From the NCBI RefSeq assembly GCF_947500405.1, contig NZ_CANMRY010000003.1:124001-188000 (forward strand): a stretch of DNA of 64,000 nt, written 5' to 3'. Position 1 is the first letter of the stretch. Every line of letters starts with the position of its first letter. Below, one piece after another: positions 52,057-61,734 of this stretch. The stretch is from an uncultured Maribacter sp. GTDB taxonomy: Bacteria > Bacteroidota > Bacteroidia > Flavobacteriales > Flavobacteriaceae. Made by a program: the position numbers and the translations under genes. The notes under the pieces are model-generated. The model ran no database searches and was not told where the DNA came from. It saw only the letters and a list, made by a program, of their open reading frames with translations.

Positions 52057-52398
52057 TTAGTCTAGTTTGCTTAAAAACACTTCAAAAGTGTCATAATCAT
52101 TAGTAATAATATGTCCTTTTTTATCTACTACTGGTATTTGAAAATTAGCAGTACTTATATTCGCTTTACGTAATTTATCATACATTTCTAAAATTTTATC
52201 AGACTCTATATCTAAGTCGTAAAAAATAAAGGATATGTTTTTTTTAGTCAAATATTCCTTTGTGTCAATACAATAATGACATGAGGCACTTCCGTATACT
52301 ATAAGAGTCTTCTTTTCTTGCGATTCATAACTATCTAAAGCTTTTGGTTTTGTATCGTAGATGTTAAATAAAAGTATAAGGAATATTACGTATTTCAT
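52057..52398 (-). CDS. Small exported glutaredoxin/thioredoxin-like protein
   Basis: 113 residues from the ATG at 52398; a TTG two codons earlier is open but unnecessary. An N-terminal hydrophobic stretch (residues 3-13) looks like a signal or anchor. A glutaredoxin-type domain follows with redox pair Cys40-His-Tyr-Cys43 in GSASCHYCIDTKEYL and a cis-Pro region (FQIPVVDKKGH). An exported CxxC protein in a sugar operon is odd; it may help fold the cysteine-containing receptor encoded just upstream, but this is inference. Confidence 0.75.
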   Translation of the reverse strand: MKYVIFLILLFNIYDTKPKALDSYESQEKKTLIVYGSASCHYCIDTKEYLTKKNISFIFYDLDIESDKILEMYDKLRKANISTANFQIPVVDKKGHIITNDYDTFEVFLSKLD

Positions 52399-52415
52399 TT
52401 CCAATGAAAGTTAAT

Positions 52416-52452
52416 AAGGGGTAATATGTAAGTTACCAAACTACTACCCCTT
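52416..52452 (-). other. Intercistronic hairpin after the TonB-dependent receptor gene
   Basis: AAGGGGTA (52416-52423) and TACCCCTT (52445-52452) form an 8-bp stem that encloses a small GTAA/TTAC hairpin. No clean T-tract follows. It lies between the receptor gene and its operon partners and may tune downstream expression or protect the receptor mRNA. Confidence 0.4.
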
Positions 52453-52469
52453 TCTTAAACAACCTTAAC

Positions 52470-55115
52470 TTAAAATTTATATTGTAACGAGACTGTGGAA
52501 GAACGACCACTAATTGACCTAGCTCTTGCCAAACGATTAGCTCCAAAAGCACCGTCGCCATTACCTTCTACTTCTGTAATACCTACGGTATCGAAAATGT
52601 TATTTACATTAAAAGCTAAAGAAAGACCTTCAGTTAAACCTACTTTAGCTACCAAGTTAAGGTAAGCATATCCTGGCATAACCAAAGCGTTGTCATCTTG
52701 AGCATAAGATTTAGATGTACCTAACATGCTAACACCTAATAAATGTTGTTTATTCTCTCCAAAAGAGAATGTTGGTGATAAGTTAAAAACAAAATCAGCT
52801 TGTCTTCTTGGCGTGTTTCCTTTGTTATCTCCACCATCAATTTCTGCTTTTGTCCAAGTAACAGAACCATTAACGGCTACGTTGTCGCCAAAAGCTAGAA
52901 CAGTTTCTGCTTCTATTCCCAAAGCTTTAAACGGATTACCAACTGTTCTATTTAATTCGTTACTTAGCCCTTCATCTGTATTACTAACAAAACCTGTTAG
53001 ATTAAGAATACCTTTATCAAATCTTTTCTTAAAACCAACTTCTAATTGAGAAACTTCATCATACTGTACGTCAGCTTTTCCATCTGTACCATAAGAGTTT
53101 CTGTCTGCCGCTCTACCTGAGGCCCCAGAACTGTACCTTGTAAACACAGCTGCTCTATCACTCAATTTATAATTAAGTCCTGCAGAAAAAGATATAAAGT
53201 TATAATCATCATTCACTACTTGTCCTGCGTTACCTGCTATTACTGGCACTACCTCTTCAATACCTTGTATAATACCATCTCCATTATAATCGTAATTATC
53301 CTGACTGGTTGGTCCTGCTTGTATAGTTCCATTTACTCTAACATTTTCAAAACGCACACTACCATCAAAATTTAATTTTTCAGTAATATCAGCGTCTAAA
53401 CCTACATAAGGAGAATTTACATTATGTACTGTATTGTACTTACGTTGGCAGCAGTTACCCCATACTGGAGTTCCATAAGAGTATTGTCCGTTTCTTGAAA
53501 AGCCATCAAAATCTGCTAACCTTGCTTCTCCTCCCCCTTTAACTTCTGAAATAAATGAACTCCATTGCCAACCAATTTTTGTATTCTGAGTGGCACTAAA
53601 TAAACCTGCTGTAACCCCTATATTATCTCCTAATTTCTTAGTTACTTTTACATCACTAAAAAAATTACTTAAATCATCTATAGTAACATCAAACATATGT
53701 ATTATTTGCGCCAAACCATTTGCAGGAGCAAAAGGTTCTCTAGCTCCGTCCGAATAAACTAATGCACCCGTTGGACGAGTTGTTTCTGTAGCCGCTGCAC
53801 CTCTTGCTGTAGCTTCAATTTCCGAAACTGTACCTACTGCAGCGGTAAATGGAGCAACCCACTCTCCTCCATTCTTAGAGTATCTAGCTTTTCCATTTAC
53901 TTTCCAATCACCTCCTAAATCGAAAGAGAATTCTGCACCAATAGATGTAGATCTAGGATTGTTCCCGTTTCTTACATCGTTTACATGTGTTCCTCCTCCA
54001 TCAAAAGGGGAAGTTCCTGCGCTTTGCTGTAAATATGCTGATTGTAAAGCATCATTAGTAATATCAAAACCAGGTAAGTTAGAATAAGTAGGATTTGCAT
54101 TGTCTCCTTCTAACAACATTGGCATAGGCAAATACATAACAGATCTGTCATTTAAAAATTTAAAATAAGTACGCACATAACCATTATCAAATTTTTTAGT
54201 AAGATTAGCTTTTATTTGTCCTCCTTTATTCCCTTGGTACCCAATTTCTCTTGGCCCCTCTCCTGCTCTCATAAATCCGCCTATATGATAAAATAAACCT
54301 TCTCCTAAAGATGTACCATATTCAAAATCTAATCTACTAGTTTGGTAGTCTAAACCGTAAGTCGCTCCTATGGAACCTCCTTCTTTTTCTCCAGTCTTAC
54401 TAATCATATTTATAATACCTGCAGGACCATTAGATGTTTGTGTCGAAGCCGAACCTCCTCTAATTGCCTCTACTCTTCCAATGTTAGAGTCTATACGTAA
54501 AAAATTATCTGCGTTTCCAAAAGAAGTATCTCCAAATAAATTTAATGGTAAACCGTCTTCCTGAATTTGAAAGTACCTAGAACCACCTGAAGATATTGGA
54601 ACACCACGAACATTGAAATTCGCATTTCCTTCTCCACCGGAAGACTCCGCTCGTATACCAGGAATGTTTCTAAAAAGCTCCCCAGCACTTCTTGGTGATG
54701 CCTCCTCTATTATCTTAGCATTCATAGTAGATACAGAGACACTAGATTCTAATTTTGATTTAGCATTTACTACCCCAGTAACAACTACTTCATCTAAAAA
54801 CTGAGCGTCTTCTTCCATAATAAAATCTAACACTAAGTCTGCACCGTTAATTTCTACATTTTTGGATATTGCCTTATATCCTAAGTAGCTTAATTTCATA
54901 ACGTAGCTACCATCTTCCATATTACCTAAAGTATAGTTTCCATCAAAATCAGTAACTACACCTTTAGTTGTCCCGTCAATAATAATGTTTACTCCTCCTA
55001 AGGGAACATTATTAGTATCATTAATTTTTCCTGAAATTGTTGATTGTGCAACAACTGTAGCTACAGAAAATAATACGAAGAGTAAAAAGCTACATTTCAT
55101 TTTTAATAAATTCAT
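52470..55115 (-). CDS. TonB-dependent receptor with carboxypeptidase-regulatory-like domain
   Basis: 881 residues (876 if the ATG at 55100 is used). The signal peptide ends near VVAQ. A CarboxypepD_reg-like domain (about 25-105: ISGKINDTNNVPLGGVNIII, DFDGNYTLGNMEDGSY) is followed by a plug domain (about 115-235: DEVVVTGVVN, SAGELFRNIPGIRAESSG, VEAIRGGSAS) and a 22-strand barrel ending VSLQYKF. A Cys-Cys pair is in GNCCQRKYN, in a probable outer loop. No SusD gene is adjacent. It probably imports the glycoside used by the genes behind it. Expression is likely under the divergent LacI regulator. Confidence 0.93.
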   Translation of the reverse strand: MNLLKMKCSFLLFVLFSVATVVAQSTISGKINDTNNVPLGGVNIIIDGTTKGVVTDFDGNYTLGNMEDGSYVMKLSYLGYKAISKNVEINGADLVLDFIMEEDAQFLDEVVVTGVVNAKSKLESSVSVSTMNAKIIEEASPRSAGELFRNIPGIRAESSGGEGNANFNVRGVPISSGGSRYFQIQEDGLPLNLFGDTSFGNADNFLRIDSNIGRVEAIRGGSASTQTSNGPAGIINMISKTGEKEGGSIGATYGLDYQTSRLDFEYGTSLGEGLFYHIGGFMRAGEGPREIGYQGNKGGQIKANLTKKFDNGYVRTYFKFLNDRSVMYLPMPMLLEGDNANPTYSNLPGFDITNDALQSAYLQQSAGTSPFDGGGTHVNDVRNGNNPRSTSIGAEFSFDLGGDWKVNGKARYSKNGGEWVAPFTAAVGTVSEIEATARGAAATETTRPTGALVYSDGAREPFAPANGLAQIIHMFDVTIDDLSNFFSDVKVTKKLGDNIGVTAGLFSATQNTKIGWQWSSFISEVKGGGEARLADFDGFSRNGQYSYGTPVWGNCCQRKYNTVHNVNSPYVGLDADITEKLNFDGSVRFENVRVNGTIQAGPTSQDNYDYNGDGIIQGIEEVVPVIAGNAGQVVNDDYNFISFSAGLNYKLSDRAAVFTRYSSGASGRAADRNSYGTDGKADVQYDEVSQLEVGFKKRFDKGILNLTGFVSNTDEGLSNELNRTVGNPFKALGIEAETVLAFGDNVAVNGSVTWTKAEIDGGDNKGNTPRRQADFVFNLSPTFSFGENKQHLLGVSMLGTSKSYAQDDNALVMPGYAYLNLVAKVGLTEGLSLAFNVNNIFDTVGITEVEGNGDGAFGANRLARARSISGRSSTVSLQYKF

Positions 55116-55203
55116 ATGAGTTTTTTTGATTAGTTAATAAAAATCTAGTATAATTTTTATGCAATCTATATTTTAACAGCAAAAAAAAATAGAATAAAAT
55201 TAC

Positions 55204-55238
55204 CGAAAACGTTTTCGATTTTACCGAAAACGTTTTCG
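55204..55238. promoter_or_regulatory. Two tandem LacI-type operators
   Basis: The palindrome CGAAAACGTTTTCG occurs at 55204-55217 and again at 55225-55238, exactly 21 bases apart, inside a 21-base direct repeat. Its central CG and A/T arms fit the general form of LacI/GalR-family operators. It lies between the receptor gene and lacI-like gene, about 90 bases from the receptor start and 125 bases from the regulator start. Confidence 0.85.
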
Positions 55239-55363
55239 ATTTTGTATATTTATCTTTATATTAGAAACAATAAACATGTTAATTTTTAAAAAAAATTATA
55301 TTTTTCCATTTTTTCTATTTCTTATTATTGTTGATTTAAGTTTAATTCTTTTTAATATTTTAT

Positions 55364-56401
55364 ATGAAACCAGCAACCTTAAAACAAATAGCAGAGCATT
55401 TAAATATTTCCATACCAACTGTTTCAAAAGCTCTAAAAGACTACCCAGATGTTAGTAAAAAAACAAAAGGTTTAGTTAAAGAACTTGCCAAAACACTAAA
55501 TTACAAACCAAATACATTTGCTGTAAATCTAAGAACTAAAGAATCTAAAACTATTGGTTTAATAATTCCGGTAATTGTACACCATTTTTTTTCTAGCGTT
55601 ATTAAGGGGATTGTTGCCCAGGCCGAAAAAAAAGGTTATTTGGTTATCATTTTACAATCTAATGAATCTTATGAATTAGAAAAAAAACAAATTGATTTGC
55701 TTCTAAGCCAACGTGTAGATGGCATTTTAATCTCCTTAGCCAATGGTACTGGTGATTACAAACATTTAGAAGACGTTATTTCTCAAAACAAACCTATTGT
55801 GATGTTTGATAAGATTGCAAAAATTGTTAAGTGTACCAAAGTTATCATTAACGATAGGCAAGCAGCATATTGTGCTACTCAGCACTTAATAAATACTGGT
55901 TGTAAACGTATTGCACATTTTAGAGGTGCTCTTTTACCTCAAAATTCTATTGATAGATTTCTAGGTTACAAAAAAGCTTTACTAGATAACAATCTACCCT
56001 ATGACCCTTCTTTAGTATATATCTGTGAATGCGGTGACATGAGTTTTGAAGAGGGTAAAAAGAATGCAAGGCAATTATTAAAAGACCACACTCATGTAGA
56101 TGGCATATTTATAAATACCGATTTAGTGGCCATTGGTGCAATGACTGAATTTAACAACCAAGGAGTTAAGATTCCTGAGGATATATCCATAGTAGGTTTT
56201 AGTAATTGGTTTATGTCATCCGTAATATCGCCAACACTGACTACAATAAATCAACCAGGGTATTTAATGGGAAAAACTGCTTTTAAACAACTTTATAAAG
56301 AAATCAAAAAGACAAAAAAAAAGGAACTCATAAACCATAAAGAAATTATTCTAAAAACAGAGCTTGTTAAACGAGAATCTACTAAAAAAGAAATTCTATA
56401 G
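55364..56401 (+). CDS. LacI-family transcriptional regulator
   Basis: 345 residues. N-terminal LacI HTH with hinge (TLKQIAEHLNISIPTVSKALKDYPDVSKKTKGLVKELAKTLNYKPNTFA) followed by a periplasmic-binding-protein-like sensor domain (about 60-335: IGLIIPVIVHHFFSSVIKGI, RVDGILISLANGTG, GCKRIAHFRGALLP, DGIFINTDLVAIGAM). It is divergent from the sugar operon, with paired operators between them, so it probably represses or activates the receptor operon in response to a sugar. The C-terminus ends 2 bases before the convergent queG stop. Confidence 0.94.
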   Translation: MKPATLKQIAEHLNISIPTVSKALKDYPDVSKKTKGLVKELAKTLNYKPNTFAVNLRTKESKTIGLIIPVIVHHFFSSVIKGIVAQAEKKGYLVIILQSNESYELEKKQIDLLLSQRVDGILISLANGTGDYKHLEDVISQNKPIVMFDKIAKIVKCTKVIINDRQAAYCATQHLINTGCKRIAHFRGALLPQNSIDRFLGYKKALLDNNLPYDPSLVYICECGDMSFEEGKKNARQLLKDHTHVDGIFINTDLVAIGAMTEFNNQGVKIPEDISIVGFSNWFMSSVISPTLTTINQPGYLMGKTAFKQLYKEIKKTKKKELINHKEIILKTELVKRESTKKEIL

Positions 56402-56403
56402 TT

Positions 56404-57327
56404 TTATTTTAAAAATTTAATATTCCTTTGTAAACCAGAAAATTTAGTTCGTTTTACGGCCGATTTTTGAAATACTTTTTTAAAAACTTCTTCAGTAACT
56501 TCTTCCCAGTCTTTTTTATCCATACGTAACAAATCTGGATGCGGATTAAACAATGGTTCTGAATGCGGTTTTGAAAACCTATTCCAAGGGCAAACATCTT
56601 GGCAAACATCGCACCCAAACATCCAATTATCCATTTTATTTTGAAATTCTGATGGCATTTCGTTTTTCAACTCTATAGTTAAATAGGAAATGCATTTACT
56701 ACCATCTACTTTATATGGCTCTATTATTGCTTGTGTTGGACAAGCATCTATACATGCCGTACAAGTACCACAATGATCGGTTACTTTAGCATCATAAGCC
56801 AAATCTATATCTAAAATAAGTTCTGCTATAAAGTAAAAAGAACCTACTTGCTGGGTTAATAAATTACTGTGTTTCCCAATCCACCCTAAACCACTTTTTG
56901 CTGCCCAAGCCTTATCTAAAACTGGAGCAGAATCTACAAAAGCTCTACCACCAACGTCTCCAATTTCTGTGCTTATAAAATTCTGAAGTTCTTTGAGTTT
57001 AGATTTTATTACATGATGATAATCATTACCGTAAGCGTATTTAGAAAGTTTATAAGCATCTTTATTTTGCTGTTCTTTTGGATAGTAATTAAGCAGTAAA
57101 GACACTACAGATTTGGAACCTTCTACTAATAAACGTGGATCTAGTCGTTTATCAAAATGGTTTTCCATGTACTGCATTTGTCCATGTCTATTCTCTTGCA
57201 ACCATTTTTCTAGTCTTGGAGCTTCTTCCTCTAAAAAATCTGCCTTGGATATTCCGCAAGAAAGAAAACCAAGACGCTTGGCTTCTTCTTTAATTAATGC
57301 ACTATGTTTTTCTTTTATATCTATCAA
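56404..57327 (-). CDS. queG: Epoxyqueuosine reductase QueG
   Basis: 307 residues. The cobalamin-binding/active-site part has [23 protein letters not shown] with the conserved Asp132; two [4Fe-4S] sites use Cys186/189/192/196 and Cys212/239/242/246 ([25 protein letters not shown]). QueG reduces epoxyqueuosine to queuosine in the wobble position of Tyr, His, Asn and Asp tRNAs. The family varies in length; the C-terminal HEAT-like repeats seen in some members are absent here, as in other Bacteroidota. It follows ruvB by 18 bases and may be cotranscribed. Confidence 0.95.
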   Translation of the reverse strand: MIDIKEKHSALIKEEAKRLGFLSCGISKADFLEEEAPRLEKWLQENRHGQMQYMENHFDKRLDPRLLVEGSKSVVSLLLNYYPKEQQNKDAYKLSKYAYGNDYHHVIKSKLKELQNFISTEIGDVGGRAFVDSAPVLDKAWAAKSGLGWIGKHSNLLTQQVGSFYFIAELILDIDLAYDAKVTDHCGTCTACIDACPTQAIIEPYKVDGSKCISYLTIELKNEMPSEFQNKMDNWMFGCDVCQDVCPWNRFSKPHSEPLFNPHPDLLRMDKKDWEEVTEEVFKKVFQKSAVKRTKFSGLQRNIKFLK

Positions 57328-57345
57328 AAGTGCTATTACTAATTT

Positions 57346-58368
57346 CTAAAACAATCCTCCTTGAATATTTCCTTTTATTCTACCTAAATGCTTATACGCT
57401 TGCTCAGTAACTTCTCTTCCTCTTGGAGTACGCATTATAAAACCCTGCTGAATTAAAAAAGGCTCATACACTTCTTCTATAGTTTCTGGGCTTTCAGATA
57501 CTGCCGTTGCAATAGTAGATATTCCTACTGGACCTCCTTTAAATTTATCTATAATGGTGGTTAGTATTTTATTATCCATTTCATCTAACCCATGCGCGTC
57601 TACATTTAATGCTTTTAAACTAAACTTTGAAATATCAATATCTATACTACCATTACCTTTAATTTGAGCAAAATCTCTAACTCTTCTTAAAAGGGAATTA
57701 CATATTCTTGGTGTACCTCTACTTCTGCCTGCAATTTCTATAGCAGCTTCATTAGTTATAGGTACGTTTAAAATTTCTGAGCTTCGTTCTACGATAGTAG
57801 ATAATAACTCTGTAGAATAATATTGTAGTCTACTTTGAATTCCGAAACGAGCTCGCATAGGAGCTGTAAGCAAACCAGATCTTGTAGTTGCTCCTATTAG
57901 TGTAAACGGATTTAAATTTATTTGAACCGTCCTTGCATTTGGCCCACTTTCAATCATAATATCAATCTTATAATCTTCCATTGCAGAATACAAATACTCT
58001 TCTACAATTGGACTAAGCCTATGAATTTCATCAATAAACAATACATCTCGTTCTTCTAAGTTTGTTAACAAACCAGCTAAATCTCCTGGTTTATCTAACA
58101 CAGGACCCGACGTAATTTTTATACCTACACCAAGTTCATTTGCTAAAATATGAGCTAAAGTTGTTTTTCCTAATCCTGGAGGGCCATGAAATAAAGTATG
58201 ATCCAATGCCTCTCCTCTTTGGTTTGCCGCTTCTACAAAAATCTTTAGATTTTCAAGAACCTGTTCCTGCCCAGTAAAATCATTAAAAGTAACTGGCCTT
58301 AAAGCTCTTTCTATATCAAACTCTTCCGAAGAAAAATTACCAGTAGTTGGATCCAAATTTTCATTCAT
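57346..58368 (-). CDS. ruvB: Holliday junction DNA helicase subunit RuvB
   Basis: 340 residues from the ATG at 58368; the frame is open to a TTG at 58386, but RuvB normally begins near MNENLDP. Walker [10 protein letters not shown] (62-70), Walker B LFIDEIHR (110-117), sensor 1 GATTRSG and arginine finger/sensor 2 [18 protein letters not shown] are intact, with the C-terminal winged helix ([17 protein letters not shown]). Hexameric RuvB drives branch migration of junctions held by RuvA. Confidence 0.97.
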   Translation of the reverse strand: MNENLDPTTGNFSSEEFDIERALRPVTFNDFTGQEQVLENLKIFVEAANQRGEALDHTLFHGPPGLGKTTLAHILANELGVGIKITSGPVLDKPGDLAGLLTNLEERDVLFIDEIHRLSPIVEEYLYSAMEDYKIDIMIESGPNARTVQINLNPFTLIGATTRSGLLTAPMRARFGIQSRLQYYSTELLSTIVERSSEILNVPITNEAAIEIAGRSRGTPRICNSLLRRVRDFAQIKGNGSIDIDISKFSLKALNVDAHGLDEMDNKILTTIIDKFKGGPVGISTIATAVSESPETIEEVYEPFLIQQGFIMRTPRGREVTEQAYKHLGRIKGNIQGGLF

Positions 58369-58485
58369 AGTAAACAAAGATAGCAAAAATCAAACGCTAT
58401 TAGTTTAATAGAATTAACAAGTATTATACCATCATATTTTTTAAATAACAAAAAAAGTATCTAATTATTATTGTAAATTCATCTC

Positions 58486-60747
58486 ATGAAAAATATACAA
58501 TACTCTAAAGGCGTAACACAATACCTTCCATTTTTTTATATTATTTGGGCAGATGATTTATTATCTGCTTCTGAAATTAATGTTGTGAAACATGCATTAG
58601 AGGAAGATAGTACTTTAGAGAATCAAGATAAAGAACTACTGCTTTCTTGGTTAAAAAATGAAAACTCCCTTAAAGACAAAGAGGTTAAAATTTGGAAACA
58701 AATTATTGACGCCTCTAAAACCAAATTAATAGAAAGTGAGTCTTATCCATTAACTTTTTATAGTCAAAAAATAACTGCCTCATATTTTTCCGAAAGCACT
58801 TTTAACGAAAGTCTAAAGAAAATAGAACTTAATCTAGGTATGCAACCTAACCACTATAATCATTTATTTGAGGTTAAAATAAGTACTAACAATGTATCTA
58901 AAGAATATGACAATGCAATAATAGATACTATTTTAAAAGGCAAACAAGCCAAAGTAATAGATACTTTTAGGAAAGATTTATCTGCTACTATATTTAATTG
59001 GGAAACTATTCGCGATAAAAGCGCTCACAGAAAAAAAGTATTAGAACAAGTAAAACATCTTGCAAATAAAGGTTATGGAGCAATGGCGTACCCTACAGCT
59101 TATAAGGGAAAGGAAGATATGGAAGGTTACGCTGCAATTTTTGAGCACATGATGTTTGTAGATGGCAGTATGGCCATTAAGTTTGGCGTTCAATTTGGAC
59201 TGTTTGGTGGAAGTATTCAAAAACTAGGTACAAAAAAACATCATGACTTATATTTAAAAAATACTGGAGAAGCATCTTTATTAGGTTGTTTTGCTATGAC
59301 AGAAACAGGGCATGGGTCCAATGTAAGAGGCGTAAAAACAACAGCTACGTATGATAAAAAAACAAATCAGATAATTATACACACCCCAGGTAAAATTGAC
59401 AACAAAGAATATATAGGAAATGCTTTAGATTCTAAAATGGCTTCTGTTTTTGCCCAACTTATTGTGAATGGAAAAAATGAAGGTGTGCATGCAATTCTTG
59501 TTCCTCTTAGAGATAAAAACCACAACTTACTACCTGGAATAAATGTAGTTGATAACGGATATAAATTAGGACTTAATGGTGTAGACAATGGTAAAATATG
59601 GTTTAGCCAAGTCGCGGTACCAAAAGATAATTTATTAGATAAATATGGATCTATTACAAATGACGGTTCTTATTTTTCTAAAATTGAAAATCCTAATAAA
59701 AGATTTTTCACCATGCTTGGAACCCTTGTTGGCGGAAGAATTTGCGTTGCCAGAGCTGGTTTAGGTGGTGCAAAAATGGCTTTAACAATTGCTATAAAAC
59801 ATGCTTTACAAAGAAGACAGTTTAATGACAATAAAAAAATGCAAGAAGATTTGTTGATGGATTATCCATCGCACCAATTACGATTAATCCCATTAGTGGC
59901 TAAAGCATATGTTTATCACTTTACTTTAGACAAAATGATGCATGAATATTGTAATGAAAACTCAGACAAAAGAAAAGTAGAAACACAAGCCGCAGGTTTA
60001 AAATCGATTATAACATGGTATGCAAATTCTACCATTCAAGAATGTAGAGAAGCATGCGGAGGAAAAGGATACCTAATAGAGAACAGAATAGCAGATTTAA
60101 AGAATGATGTAGACATTTTTACAACTTTTGAAGGGGACAACACTGTTTTGCTACAATTAGCAGCAAAAGGAGTGTTATCGGATTTTAAGGCAGAATTTAA
60201 TAGTGCAGGTTTTTTATCTGTATTAAAACTATTAAGCAAACAGATAAATGATACCGTTACAACTGCCAACCCTATTTATACAAACAAAGTAGATAAAGAC
60301 CATTTATATGATCCAGAATTTCATAAAAACGCTCTTAACTATAGAACAAGAAGATTAACATATTCTATTGCCAAACGCATACAAGGGTACATAAAAAAAG
60401 GGGTGCCATCTTATCAAGCTTTTTTAAAAGTACAAACACATTTAATAAACTTAGGAAAAGCATACAGCATAGCAATAGCATACGAATATTATTATAATTC
60501 TATTACTGAAATTAAAGATAAAAAATATGCCGACCTATTTAAAAAACTAGGCGTTTTATATGCTCTACATGAAATAAGAATTGATGCCAGTTGGTATTTA
60601 GAACAAGGCTATATAGGTGCTACAAAATCTAAGGCAATAAGGCAACGCGTAGAAAGACTTAGCACAGAGCTAAGACCCCATATAAATACTCTTGTAGATG
60701 GTTTTGGAATACCAGAGCATTGCTTAACTGCTCCGATTAGCAAATAA
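58486..60747 (+). CDS. Acyl-CoA oxidase-like acyl-CoA dehydrogenase
   Basis: 753 residues, longer than a normal dehydrogenase (about 380) and close to acyl-CoA oxidase. The oxidase-type FAD/substrate motif LGCFAMTETGHGSNVRGVKTTATYD is present near residue 262, and the C-terminal catalytic-base segment DIFTTFEGDNTVLLQLAAKGVL near 545, typical of ACOX. The last 200 residues are the second helical domain. It probably catalyses the first step of beta-oxidation of acyl-CoA; whether electrons go to O2 or to an electron-transfer protein cannot be told. It starts 117 bases from the ruvB start, divergently. Confidence 0.88.
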   Translation: MKNIQYSKGVTQYLPFFYIIWADDLLSASEINVVKHALEEDSTLENQDKELLLSWLKNENSLKDKEVKIWKQIIDASKTKLIESESYPLTFYSQKITASYFSESTFNESLKKIELNLGMQPNHYNHLFEVKISTNNVSKEYDNAIIDTILKGKQAKVIDTFRKDLSATIFNWETIRDKSAHRKKVLEQVKHLANKGYGAMAYPTAYKGKEDMEGYAAIFEHMMFVDGSMAIKFGVQFGLFGGSIQKLGTKKHHDLYLKNTGEASLLGCFAMTETGHGSNVRGVKTTATYDKKTNQIIIHTPGKIDNKEYIGNALDSKMASVFAQLIVNGKNEGVHAILVPLRDKNHNLLPGINVVDNGYKLGLNGVDNGKIWFSQVAVPKDNLLDKYGSITNDGSYFSKIENPNKRFFTMLGTLVGGRICVARAGLGGAKMALTIAIKHALQRRQFNDNKKMQEDLLMDYPSHQLRLIPLVAKAYVYHFTLDKMMHEYCNENSDKRKVETQAAGLKSIITWYANSTIQECREACGGKGYLIENRIADLKNDVDIFTTFEGDNTVLLQLAAKGVLSDFKAEFNSAGFLSVLKLLSKQINDTVTTANPIYTNKVDKDHLYDPEFHKNALNYRTRRLTYSIAKRIQGYIKKGVPSYQAFLKVQTHLINLGKAYSIAIAYEYYYNSITEIKDKKYADLFKKLGVLYALHEIRIDASWYLEQGYIGATKSKAIRQRVERLSTELRPHINTLVDGFGIPEHCLTAPISK

Positions 60748-60760
60748 CATCGGAGCAGTT
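60726..60760 (+). other. Hairpin overlapping the acyl-CoA oxidase stop codon
   Basis: AACTGCTCCGAT (60726-60737) pairs perfectly with ATCGGAGCAGTT (60749-60760); the stop codon (60745-60747) is in the loop. No T-tract follows, so it is not a standard terminator. Confidence 0.5.
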
Positions 60761-60782
60761 ACATCTAGATTATTAAATAAAT

Positions 60783-61607
60783 TTAATTCTTTTTTTTATG
60801 TAATTCAGATGTATCTAAAAAATCTAACAAAACCATTTTACCATCTCCATAAAAATAAGTCTTAGAAGAGCCGGAGGAAGACAATTCTATAGTATCTGAG
60901 GCATAAACTCTAGCACTAGGAGATTCAGACAAAGTAGCTGAAACAGTACTTGACTGGAGTCTTTCTGCTTTTAAATTAGAGGAACCTAAAAGTTTTACAG
61001 TCAATACATCAGTAGTACCATCCATTTTGGCAGAGGATGTATCTGTCATGAAAATTGAATTCGTAGAACTTGTAGAGTATATAGAAACATCTATACGGTC
61101 TTTTAAATTTATTTGTAAAGAATCACTATCTATATTAAAATTACCAGAACTATTACCTTCCATATTAATCTCCACATAAGGAGATTGTGCATTTAATTCT
61201 AATTTAGAGTCTTCAAATGTGTTTACATAAAGTTCTTCCGACTCTACTATATCCTTCATTCGTATTCTTCCAGTCCTCATAACAATAGTATTTAGATCCA
61301 CATAACTTACAACAATATCTAATTTCTTTTTCCTTGTAATTTTATAGAAAGAACTAATTTTAAGTGTTCCATTTACTACTCGTAATTTTAAAACATCTAT
61401 TAAATTATCATCTGCTGTAATAGCATACCCTTCAACATTTCCTCTTTTTAAAGTAATATCTAAGTCATCATTTAATTCAATTTTTGAAAACGAGGGTAAG
61501 TCTTGAACAACATCAATTACATTCTTATTTCCTTTAATTTTAGGTTTGCGTTGCGCATAGCTATAGGCGCAAAAAAACAATAAGGTGGCAATTAATATGT
61601 TTTTCAT
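60783..61607 (-). CDS. DUF2807 (putative auto-transporter adhesin head GIN domain) protein
   Basis: 274 residues. The signal peptide ends near SYAQ. DUF2807/GIN domains form a right-handed beta-helix; here the pattern is DVVQDLPSFSKIELNDDLDITLKRGNVEGYAITADDN, then many short Ser/Asp/Leu-rich strands (LNAQSPYVEINMEGNSSGNFNIDSDSLQINLKD). The protein is exported, probably to the envelope. There is no T9SS tail. The function of this widespread Bacteroidota family is unknown. It ends Lys-Lys-Lys-Asn. Confidence 0.85.
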   Translation of the reverse strand: MKNILIATLLFFCAYSYAQRKPKIKGNKNVIDVVQDLPSFSKIELNDDLDITLKRGNVEGYAITADDNLIDVLKLRVVNGTLKISSFYKITRKKKLDIVVSYVDLNTIVMRTGRIRMKDIVESEELYVNTFEDSKLELNAQSPYVEINMEGNSSGNFNIDSDSLQINLKDRIDVSIYSTSSTNSIFMTDTSSAKMDGTTDVLTVKLLGSSNLKAERLQSSTVSATLSESPSARVYASDTIELSSSGSSKTYFYGDGKMVLLDFLDTSELHKKKN

Positions 61608-61684
61608 TGTAAATAAATTTAAACGTTAATGGTTACTGTAATATATTATAAAAAAACCATATACTTTTCAAATTACAACAAAAA

Positions 61685-61711
61685 AAAGCCTAACTATAAA
61701 AGTTAGGCTTT
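61685..61711 (-). terminator. Terminator after oxidase subunit I
   Basis: AAAGCCTAACT (61685-61695) pairs with AGTTAGGCTTT (61701-61711) with a 5-base loop and an A-run on the plus side, giving a T-tract on the minus strand. Confidence 0.8.
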
Positions 61712-61734
61712 ACTATATTTTAATGCACAACTAA

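Noticed and set aside
58369-58386. Longer RuvB starting at a TTG
   Set aside because: The added residues (MLSLFT) are not in the family and an ATG begins the expected sequence at 58368.
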